DNA of 64,000 nt from Streptomyces sp. NBC_00306 (GTDB lineage: Bacteria; Actinomycetota; Actinomycetes; Streptomycetales; Streptomycetaceae), in assembly GCF_036169555.1 (NCBI RefSeq), contig NZ_CP108032.1, forward strand, positions 5,704,001 through 5,768,000, read 5' to 3'. Position 1 is the first letter of the stretch. Every line of letters starts with the position of its first letter. The notes beneath the pieces were generated by a model. That model saw only the letters and a program-made list of their open reading frames with translations. It made no database searches and had not been told where the DNA came from. The position numbers and the translations under genes were made by a program. Below, one piece after another: positions 44,790 through 52,104 of the stretch.

Positions 44790-45649
44790 GCCGTCACCAC
44801 CATCGCGAGCAGGAGCGCCGGGAGCAGCGAGTCGATCCGGTCCAGCAGTCCGCCGAACCCCGGGAGCCAGCTGCCGGCGTCCTTCACCCCCGCCTCCCGC
44901 TTGACCATGGACTCCAGAAGATCGCCGAGTACGCACCCCGTCAGCACCGCCGCCCACAGCAGGGCCGAGAACGACCCGACCGCCAGCAGGGCGAGGGCGG
45001 TCGCCGCACCGGCACCCAGGACGCCCGCCCAGGTCTTGTTGGGGGAGAGGGGGGACAGGGGTGCGGCGAGCGGGCCGCGCCGCCCCAGCGCCGTACCGCC
45101 GCACCAGGCCCCCACGTCGCCGAGCGCCACGGCCAGGCCCACCGCCACCGCCGTCTCGCCGAGCGTCACCAGACCGGTCAGGGCGACCGGAATCCACAGA
45201 AGTCCGAACACGGTCCGTGAGGCGCGGGTGAAGCCCGCGGCGTGGTCCCCGGCGAGCAGCGGCGGCAGCGCGGCCACCACCAGCAGCAGCGCGGCGGACC
45301 GGAGATCGAGCGCCCGCGGCAGCAGCCAGGCGAGCCCGGGCAGGACGACGGAGGCGGCCACGAGCACCGCGTGATCGGCGCGCCTCAGCCCCGCCATCCG
45401 TACGTACTCGCCGGCCGCGATCACGCCGAGCGCGGCGGCCAGCGCGAACGCCCCGGCCGCGCCGAGGAACAGCGCGCCCAGGAATACGGGCGCGGCAAGG
45501 GCCCAGGTCCGCCAGCGCCGCCGCAGTTCGGCCCGCATCCGCACCCGGGACGGCAGAGCGGCGACCGCCAGGCCACCGGCCCCGAGAGCACCCGCGACCA
45601 ACGGCACCGCCCGGCCCACCGCTTCTCCCGCCACTACGACCGCGCTCAT
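44786..45649 (-). CDS. phosphatidate cytidylyltransferase (CdsA family)
   Basis: A 287-residue polytopic enzyme that makes CDP-diacylglycerol or a similar CDP-lipid. The C-terminal signature is present: LGDLLESMVKREAGVKDAGS followed by WLPGFGGLLDRIDSLLPA. About eight membrane helices precede it. It overlaps the CDP-alcohol phosphotransferase gene upstream (45646-45649) and the PlsC gene downstream (44786-44789), so three consecutive lipid enzymes are translationally linked. It is probably a second CdsA beside the housekeeping one. Confidence 0.88.
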   Translation of the reverse strand: MSAVVVAGEAVGRAVPLVAGALGAGGLAVAALPSRVRMRAELRRRWRTWALAAPVFLGALFLGAAGAFALAAALGVIAAGEYVRMAGLRRADHAVLVAASVVLPGLAWLLPRALDLRSAALLLVVAALPPLLAGDHAAGFTRASRTVFGLLWIPVALTGLVTLGETAVAVGLAVALGDVGAWCGGTALGRRGPLAAPLSPLSPNKTWAGVLGAGAATALALLAVGSFSALLWAAVLTGCVLGDLLESMVKREAGVKDAGSWLPGFGGLLDRIDSLLPALLLAMVVTA

Positions 45650-46218
45650 GCGAGTTCCTTCCGGAGCCACCCGAGCCGGATCAGCGCGGTGAGCGCGGAA
45701 CCGGCGGCGATGACGATCAGTACGGGCGTCGCCCAGCCCGTCGCGGCGGCGACGGCCACCAGGAGGCAGCGTTCGGTCTTGCCGACCGGGCCGCCGTTGC
45801 GGCGCGGAGCACCCGCGGCCGCGCCCGCCAGAGACACCCAGGACGGCAGCGTCGCGGCCAGCGCGGCCACGGCCACCAGCCACAGCGGCGCCAGGGTGAG
45901 GAATCCGGCGAGGAGCACCAAGTCGGCTGCCCGGTCGCCGAGTTCGTTGATGACCGCGCCGCGCCGGGTGGTACGGCCGGTGTCCCGGGCCAGTGCACCG
46001 TCGAGGTTGGCGAAGCCGAGCCGGGCCGCGAGGAGCACGGCGACCGGAAGGACGGCGAGAGGTGCGGGCAGCCAGGCGAGCGCCCCGGCCGCGCCGGCGG
46101 CGCACAGCACACCGGCCGCCGTCAGGGTGTCCGGCGACACCTCACGACGGGCGAGCGCGCCACGGACCCCGGAGAGCCGGGCCGCGTACCAGGGCTTGAG
46201 AGCGTAGAGGCCGTTCAT
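45646..46218 (-). CDS. CDP-alcohol phosphatidyltransferase family protein with altered motif
   Basis: A 190-residue membrane enzyme of the family that joins a CDP-lipid to an alcohol acceptor. The signature D-G-x2-A-R-x8-G-x3-D-x3-D appears as DGALAR, then G-AVI-N-ELG-D: the third acidic position is Asn instead of Asp. The remaining Asp residues (DG and GDRAAD) are present. The altered residue normally helps bind metal or act as the base, so activity or acceptor may differ. It is the first gene of the overlapping phospholipid cassette with CdsA and PlsC. Confidence 0.82.
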   Translation of the reverse strand: MNGLYALKPWYAARLSGVRGALARREVSPDTLTAAGVLCAAGAAGALAWLPAPLAVLPVAVLLAARLGFANLDGALARDTGRTTRRGAVINELGDRAADLVLLAGFLTLAPLWLVAVAALAATLPSWVSLAGAAAGAPRRNGGPVGKTERCLLVAVAAATGWATPVLIVIAAGSALTALIRLGWLRKELA

Positions 46219-46526
46219 GGGGCCAACTGTCGTCCCGGAGCCGGGCCTTCACCACGAGCCGCGTACTCAAATCGCCCTGAGTATCCGCCGGGGGATCCCG
46301 TGGGCGGTGCGGTCTCCGGGGCGAGGGGGGACCCGGACCCGGTGTCCCCGGCCGAGCACTTCTCCGCTCCTGGAAGCTGCCATGTGTGGTGATCTTCGGC
46401 CGTCGGGCCGTGCACGTGCGGCGGACCGTCAAAGGCCCGGGCGGACGCTCCTGACCAGGTGAAACACCGTGCGGTGCGCGCTTTTGGCGATGCCTCCGGA
46501 GGACTCGTTCCATGATCGCCGTCTCA

Positions 46527-46545
46527 TATAGTAGGAAGTCCGACT
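46527..46545 (+). promoter_or_regulatory. TATAGT -10 box overlapped by a 16-base dyad
   Basis: TATAGT (46527-46532) is a good -10 hexamer. Overlapping it, AGTAGGA-AG-TCCGACT (46530-46545) is an inverted repeat with one mismatch, a plausible repressor site. The -35 region is poorly matched. The transcript would have a leader of about 175 bases. Confidence 0.5.
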
Positions 46546-46554
46546 ACTTGTAGA

Positions 46555-46574
46555 GACAGGAGCGCGTACCTGTC
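46555..46574 (+). ncRNA. leader stem-loop
   Basis: GACAGG (46555-46560) pairs with CCTGTC (46569-46574) around an eight-base loop within the predicted 5' untranslated leader. It may be part of a cis-regulatory RNA, but is too short to classify. Confidence 0.3.
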
Positions 46575-46714
46575 CTAGCTTTGTAGAAGCCGAACGTCTC
46601 GCTCGATCCAGCGAATGGCGGCAGTGAGCTCGTGCCCCCGGCAGGTAACCCCTGCGGCACGCTCCCCGCCCTCCGGCGCCTCGAAATCTTTCCGATCTCA
46701 AGGAGTCGATCATC

Positions 46715-46843
46715 ATGCGCGCTGCGACCGCCCGCCGAGTCCGTCACACCTCCCGCACCAGCGAGTCCGACCGCAAGAACGCAGCCGCCGCGCTGCAGCG
46801 GGCCCTGGACCGCCGCGACAACGGTGGCTCCACCGGCCACTGA
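46715..46843 (+). CDS. 42-residue basic protein upstream of leuB
   Basis: A small gene with an excellent AAGGAG ribosome site nine bases before its ATG. The product starts MRAATARRVRHTSRTSESDR, is rich in Arg, Ser and Thr, and ends in a short helix (NAAAALQRALDRRDN). There are no Ile/Leu/Val clusters, so it is not an attenuation leader for leuB. It has a control region of its own and is separated from leuB by a 9-bp hairpin. The function is unknown. Confidence 0.65.
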   Translation: MRAATARRVRHTSRTSESDRKNAAAALQRALDRRDNGGSTGH

Positions 46844-46864
46844 GCTCTCCCGCTCCGCCATGAC

Positions 46865-46887
46865 TCCACCATCGTCCAGATGGTGGA
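46865..46887 (+). terminator. perfect hairpin between the small gene and leuB
   Basis: TCCACCATC (46865-46873) pairs with GATGGTGGA (46879-46887), loop GTCCA. It could terminate the small gene's transcript or be an operator upstream of the leuB promoter. Confidence 0.6.
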
Positions 46888-46916
46888 CGTCATGTGTCAT
46901 GTGCTGGGACGGCGAG

Positions 46917-46922
46917 TAGGGT
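46917..46922 (+). promoter_or_regulatory. leuB -10 box, leaderless
   Basis: TAGGGT ends seven bases before the leuB ATG at 46929. GTGTCA about 17 bases upstream is a weak -35. No Shine-Dalgarno is present, so the transcript probably starts at the ATG. Confidence 0.55.
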
Positions 46923-46928
46923 GCCGAC

Positions 46929-47969
<1,041 letters not shown>

Positions 47970-47984
47970 CCCGAAGCTTCCACC

Positions 47985-48017
47985 AAGCCGCCGGGTCGCA
48001 CACGCGCCCGGCGGCTT
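47985..48017 (+). terminator. leuB terminator
   Basis: An 11-bp perfect stem (47985-47995 with 48007-48017) and 11-base loop, 15 bases after the leuB stop. Confidence 0.8.
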
Positions 48018-48070
48018 CTCCTGTGCGGCTCCCGGGTGCCACCATCAACCCCGGACCGCTTTCACCCCGT

Positions 48071-48115
48071 TTCATGCACGCGCCGGCCCGAGCCATAATC
48101 GAACCGGGCCGGCGC
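48071..48115 (+). promoter_or_regulatory. ilvE promoter with -10 inside a long dyad
   Basis: TTCATG (48071-48076) and CATAAT (48094-48099) are 17 bases apart. The -10 is in the 14-base centre of an inverted repeat whose arms are 48080-48090 and 48105-48115 (11 bp perfect, extending to about 14 with one mismatch). This is a strong candidate for an operator controlling ilvE; the transcript would begin near 48105. Confidence 0.55.
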
Positions 48116-48197
48116 ATGCGGGAATGCTCGGACGTCCTAGCAGCTGTAGCGGCGTGAGCGCGGTCCGTCACAACCAACGGTGAAGGACACTGCACTC

Positions 48198-49286
48198 ATG
48201 ACGACGCCCACGATCGAGCTCAAGCCCTCCTCGTACCCCCTGTCCGACGCGGAGCGCAAGGCGATCCTGGCCAACCCCGGTTTCGGCCGCCACTTCACCG
48301 ATCACATGGTGACGATCAAGTGGACGGAGGGCCGTGGCTGGCACGACGCGCAGCTCACCCCGTACGCGCCGCTGTCGATCGACCCGGCCAACATGACGCT
48401 GCACTACGCGCAGGAGATCTTCGAGGGCCTGAAGGCCTACCGCCGGCCCGACGGTTCGGTCGCCACGTTCCGCCCGGACGCCAACGCCCGGCGCTTCCAG
48501 AGCTCGGCCCGCCGTCTCGCCATGCCCGAACTGCCGGTCGAGACGTTCATCGAGGCCTGTGACGTCCTGGTCCAGCAGGACAACGCATGGGTCCCGGAGC
48601 ACGGCGGCGAGGCCTCGCTCTACCTGCGGCCCTTCATGATCGCCACCGAGGTCGGTCTGGGCGTGAAGCCCGCCAACGAGTATCTGTTCCTCGTGATCGC
48701 CTCCCCGGCCGGCGCCTACTTCCCCGGTGGGGTCAAGCCCGTCTCCGTCTGGCTCTCCGAGAACTACGTCCGCGCCGTCCCCGGCGGCATGGGCTTCGCG
48801 AAGACCGGCGGCAACTACGCCGCCTCGCTGCTCGCCCAGGCCGAGGCCGCCGCCAAGGGCTGCGACCAGGTCGTCTGGCTCGACGCCGTCGAGCACAAGT
48901 GGGTCGAGGAGATGGGCGGCATGAACCTGTACTTCGTGTACGGGAACAAGATCGTCACGCCCGAGCTCAACGGCTCGCTCCTCGCCGGTGTGACCCGCGA
49001 CACGCTGCTCACCCTCGCCGAGGACCTCGGATACGAGTCCGTGGAGGGCCGTATCTCGACCGAGCAGTGGCGGCGTGACACCGAGAACGGCACCCTGACC
49101 GAGGTCTTCGCCTGCGGCACGGCCGCGGTGATCACTCCGGTCGGCACCGTCAAGTGCGAGAGCGGCGAGTGGACGCAGGCGGGCGGTGAGCCGGGCGAGC
49201 TGACGATGAAGCTGCGCGGTGCGCTGCTGGACATCCAGCGCGGCATCACGCCCGACAAGCACGGCTGGATGCACGAACTCGCCTGA
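48198..49286 (+). CDS. ilvE: branched-chain amino acid aminotransferase
   Basis: A 362-residue class IV PLP enzyme that performs the last step of Val, Leu and Ile synthesis and the first step of their breakdown. The N-terminal domain has GRHFTDHMVTIKW and LHYAQEIFEGLKAYR; the PLP lysine is Lys202 in FAKTGGNYA; LDAVEHKWVEEMGGMN and FACGTAAVITPVG complete the active site. ATG 48198 has AAGGA ten bases upstream and gives the expected N-terminus. An in-frame GTG at 48180 is unlikely. It is transcribed separately from leuB. Confidence 0.96.
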   Translation: MTTPTIELKPSSYPLSDAERKAILANPGFGRHFTDHMVTIKWTEGRGWHDAQLTPYAPLSIDPANMTLHYAQEIFEGLKAYRRPDGSVATFRPDANARRFQSSARRLAMPELPVETFIEACDVLVQQDNAWVPEHGGEASLYLRPFMIATEVGLGVKPANEYLFLVIASPAGAYFPGGVKPVSVWLSENYVRAVPGGMGFAKTGGNYAASLLAQAEAAAKGCDQVVWLDAVEHKWVEEMGGMNLYFVYGNKIVTPELNGSLLAGVTRDTLLTLAEDLGYESVEGRISTEQWRRDTENGTLTEVFACGTAAVITPVGTVKCESGEWTQAGGEPGELTMKLRGALLDIQRGITPDKHGWMHELA

Positions 49287-49341
49287 CCCGCTCAGTACTT
49301 CACCTGGCACCCTGCCCCCGTTCCCGCCGTCCGGCATCGGC

Positions 49342-49347
49342 GAGGAT
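49342..49347 (+). promoter_or_regulatory. candidate -10 box of a leaderless promoter
   Basis: GAGGAT ends seven bases before ATG 49354; a weak match but the same placement as at leuB. Confidence 0.25.
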
Positions 49348-49353
49348 GGGGGC

Positions 49354-49857
49354 ATGGGTGCACCGGAGCGGGACCGTGAACTGGCCGAGGCCGTACGACT
49401 GCGCGAGCAGGGGAGCGCCGAGGAGGCCCGGCGGATACTGCTGCGCCTCGCCGAACGGCTGCCCGTCGATGCGGAGATCGCCTACCAGACCGCCTGGGTG
49501 CACGATGTGCTCGGCCTGGAGGCGGAGGCGGTTGCGCACTACGAGCGCGCCCTCGCCGGCGACGGTCTGCCGGACAGCGACCGCTGCGACGCCCTGCTGG
49601 GCCTCGGCAGCACCTACCGGGTGCTCGGCCGGTACGAGGACGCGGAGCGGACCCTGCGGCGCGGGACCGAGGAGTTTCCCGCGCACGGCGGTCTGCGCGC
49701 CTTTCTCGCGATGGCGCTGTTCAACACCGGCAGCCACGAGGAGTCCGTCCGGCTGCTGCTCGAACTCCTCGCCGCCACCAGCGAGGACCCCTCGGTGCGC
49801 AGGTTCCGGCGGGCGATCGACGCCTACGCCAAGGACTTGACCGGCACCGTCCCGTAG
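49354..49857 (+). CDS. tetratricopeptide-repeat protein
   Basis: A 167-residue all-helical protein made of about four TPR-like repeats: AVRLREQGSAEEARRILLRL, then AWVHDVLGLEAEAVAHYERA, then LLGLGSTYRVLGRYEDAERT, then LAMALFNTGSHEESVRLLLE. The repeats have the A-x-x-x-G-x-x-x-x-A spacing of TPR units, implying protein-protein binding. The partner is unknown. The last 34 bases overlap the 3' end of the convergent permease gene. Start ATG 49354 is preferred to ATG 49345. Confidence 0.85.
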   Translation: MGAPERDRELAEAVRLREQGSAEEARRILLRLAERLPVDAEIAYQTAWVHDVLGLEAEAVAHYERALAGDGLPDSDRCDALLGLGSTYRVLGRYEDAERTLRRGTEEFPAHGGLRAFLAMALFNTGSHEESVRLLLELLAATSEDPSVRRFRRAIDAYAKDLTGTVP

Positions 49858-51230
49858 GACCGCAGCGTAAGCGCGGTGTACGTCAGCCCGCCCACCGCGC
49901 CCGACAGGACGAAGCTGCAGTCCACGCCGCCGGTCAGCGCGAGCAGCGGACCCTCGTAGAGCGGGGTGGACACCGCGCACAGCCCGGCGGCCGCGCCGAC
50001 GGCCCAGCTCACGGTGGCACGCGGGTGCCAGCCCGCCCGGAACCAGTAGATCCCGCCGCGGGGCCGCCGGTTGTAGACCTGGAGGGCCTCCGGGTCGTAG
50101 ACACCGCCGCAGCGCAGGTGCGCGATCATCGTGATCACCGCCCAGGGTGTGCCGATCGCGGTCAGCAGCAGCACGAACGACGTCATCGCCGACTGGGCGT
50201 TCCAGGCGAAGTGGCCGACGAAGACGAAGCCGGTCGCGATCACGGCGACGACCAGCGTGGCCCGGGTCCGGGTGGCACGCGGCAGGATCGCGTCCAGGTC
50301 GAGGCCCATGGAGTAGAGCATCAGTCCCGCGTTGCCGACCGATCCCGCGGTGGCGGCGAGCAGCAGCGGGACCAGGTACCAGGCGGGTGACGCGGTGACC
50401 AGCGGTCCGGCGTAGTCCAGCGCGGCGCGGGCGGCGAGCGCGGTGTAGGTGCCGAACAGCTGCGGGACCAGCAGTCCCGCGAACAGCCCGAGACAGGTGG
50501 CGCGCAGCACGCGGCGCGGGCTGTGCCGTTGCGGCGAGATGTAGCGGGTGTAGTCGCCGAGCAGGGTGATGAACGCGATCGGGCCGCTCAGCCCCGCCGC
50601 CACCGCGGACAGCAGCCATGTCGGCCAGAACGAGCCGAGCACATACGGGGTGCCGGGCGGGGCGATCTTGGTCGCGTCGGGTGCGTACGCGAGCAGGCCG
50701 AGCAGGAGGAGCGCCGTCATGCCGACGGCGAGGATCCGGCTCATGCGCAGCAGCAGCCGGTAGCCGTACACGGCGCCGACGACGGTACAGCCGGCGAGCA
50801 GGGCGTAGACGAGGGCGTGGGCGGCCGCGCCCGTCGGCACTCCGGCGATCCGGGACAGCGTGCCCAGCATCACGTCGCCGCCGATCCACAGGGTGAGGGC
50901 GGTGTAGCCGAGGGAGAGCAGCAGACCGACGACCGAGCCGACGAGCCGGCCGCGTACCCCGAAGGCCGCGCCGCTGGACGTCGACAGATTGGTGGCGGTG
51001 CGCAGCGAGACGAGGGCGAGCGGGGCGGTGACCGCCACGCCGACGGCCGTGCCGGCCACGACCGAGGTGACGGCCGGCCACAGGCCGAGGCCGAAGGAGA
51101 CCGGCAGCCAGCCGAAGACGATCACGCCCAGGCAGAGGTTCGACCCCAGCAGGATCGAGACGAGGTCGCGCGGGGTGCTGGTGCGCTCCTGCTCCGGGAT
51201 GGTGTCGACCCCGCGTTGTTCCATCGGCAT
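49824..51230 (-). CDS. NCS1-family permease (cytosine/allantoin/hydantoin type)
   Basis: A 468-residue twelve-helix transporter of the nucleobase-cation-symport-1 family. The start LVSILLGSNLCLGVIVFGW is typical, the second half contains IAFITLLGDYTRYISP and LLAATAGSVGNAGLMLYSMG, and the end is the usual short tail. Family members import cytosine, purines, allantoin, hydantoins or similar. It is divergent from the urease-like operon, and two matching inverted sites lie between the two starts, so both are probably controlled together and the permease may supply the operon's substrate. The ATG is at 51230 (alternative 51224). Confidence 0.87.
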   Translation of the reverse strand: MPMEQRGVDTIPEQERTSTPRDLVSILLGSNLCLGVIVFGWLPVSFGLGLWPAVTSVVAGTAVGVAVTAPLALVSLRTATNLSTSSGAAFGVRGRLVGSVVGLLLSLGYTALTLWIGGDVMLGTLSRIAGVPTGAAAHALVYALLAGCTVVGAVYGYRLLLRMSRILAVGMTALLLLGLLAYAPDATKIAPPGTPYVLGSFWPTWLLSAVAAGLSGPIAFITLLGDYTRYISPQRHSPRRVLRATCLGLFAGLLVPQLFGTYTALAARAALDYAGPLVTASPAWYLVPLLLAATAGSVGNAGLMLYSMGLDLDAILPRATRTRATLVVAVIATGFVFVGHFAWNAQSAMTSFVLLLTAIGTPWAVITMIAHLRCGGVYDPEALQVYNRRPRGGIYWFRAGWHPRATVSWAVGAAAGLCAVSTPLYEGPLLALTGGVDCSFVLSGAVGGLTYTALTLRSYGTVPVKSLA

Positions 51231-51251
51231 ACGGCTGCCCCTGACGCTCGA

Positions 51252-51343
51252 CTGTTTGAATGCCGCTCAATGTGACCCAGGGGATGTGGGCCCGTCAATG
51301 CTTCCCAGAAAAGAAACTCATGATTAGAGTGTCGTTCAAACAG
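51252..51343. promoter_or_regulatory. pair of inverted operators between permease and urease-like operon
   Basis: A 17-base element TTTGAATGCCGCTCAAT (51255-51271) recurs in the opposite orientation as the complement of 51324-51340 (TTTGAACGACACTCTAA), giving a shared motif TTTGAAYGMCRCTCWA. The outermost parts are a perfect 9-bp inverted repeat: CTGTTTGAA (51252-51260) and TTCAAACAG (51335-51343). Each copy lies just upstream of one gene, as expected for a regulator of the whole cluster. Confidence 0.7.
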
Positions 51344-51357
51344 GAGGTGTTCCAGAC

Positions 51358-52104
51358 GTGCGACTGACCCCCACGGAGCGCGACCGGCTGCTGCTTTTCG
51401 GCGCCGCCGAGCTGGCCCGGGCCCGCCGGGCCCGCGGCCTGAGGCTCAATGTCCCCGAAGCCACCGCGCTGATCGCCGACACGGTCTGCGAGGCAGCCCG
51501 GGACGGCCGGCGGCTGGCGGAGGCGATCGAGGCGGCGCGCGAGGTGCTCGGCCCGGGCGATGTGCTGCCCGGGGTGGCGGACGTCGTGACCGAGGTGCAT
51601 GTGGAGGCGGTCTTCGACGACGGCTCGCGGCTCGCGGTTGTCTCCGACCCGATCGGCGGCGGCTCCCTGGGCAGTGCCGCGCCGGGTGCGGTCGTGCCGG
51701 GGCCCGCGGACGTCGAGCCGGAGCCGGTAGTGCGCCTCACGGTGCGCAACACCGCGACCGTGCCGGTCAGCGTCACCTCCCACTTCCACTTCTTCGAGGC
51801 GAACCCGCGCCTCGACTTCGACCGGGCGTCGGCATACGGCATGCGGCTGTGCGTGCCCGCGGGGTCCTCGGTCCGCTTCGGTGCGGGCGAGCAGTTGGAG
51901 GTCGGGCTGCTTCCGATCGGCGGCGCACGCGTGGCCATCGGGTTCGCCGGCCTGGTGGACGGCCCGCTGGACGCGCCGGGCGCCAGGGCGCAGGCGCTGC
52001 GCCGGGCGGCGGCGTGCGGCTATCTGGGCGCGACACCGCCCGGCGCCGCAGCCGATACCCAGGCGCCCCTCGCCTCGCAGGACATCCCGGAGGAGGACCA
52101 GTGA
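51358..52104 (+). CDS. fused urease gamma-beta subunit (UreAB)
   Basis: A 248-residue protein carrying the small urease subunits in one chain. Residues 1-100 are gamma-like (LTPTERDRLLLFGAAELA, RGLRLNVPEATALIADTV, DGSRLAVVSDPIGG). Residues 120-225 are beta-like (RLTVRNTATVPVSVTSHFHF, FEANPRLDFDRASAYGMRL, PIGGARVAIGFAGLVDG). Fusion of these subunits is known in some ureases. GTG 51358 is preceded by AGGAGG. The stop overlaps the alpha-subunit start as GTGA. The role depends on the unusual alpha subunit, so urease activity is not assured. Confidence 0.88.
   Translation: MRLTPTERDRLLLFGAAELARARRARGLRLNVPEATALIADTVCEAARDGRRLAEAIEAAREVLGPGDVLPGVADVVTEVHVEAVFDDGSRLAVVSDPIGGGSLGSAAPGAVVPGPADVEPEPVVRLTVRNTATVPVSVTSHFHFFEANPRLDFDRASAYGMRLCVPAGSSVRFGAGEQLEVGLLPIGGARVAIGFAGLVDGPLDAPGARAQALRRAAACGYLGATPPGAAADTQAPLASQDIPEEDQ

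Larger units (their letters stand above)
46219..46714. other. 496-base region between the lipid operon and the 42-residue protein gene
   Basis: The left part (46219-46500) should hold the promoter of the minus-strand lipid operon; I see no clear element. The part from about 46520 is distinctly richer in A/T and contains a dyad over a -10-like box, a 6-bp stem-loop and a long untranslated leader ahead of the gene at 46715. Confidence 0.5.

Noticed and set aside
46715..46843. Leader peptide for attenuation of leuB.
   Set aside because: It has no run of Leu, Ile or Val codons, no T-run terminator follows, and leuB appears to have its own leaderless promoter.
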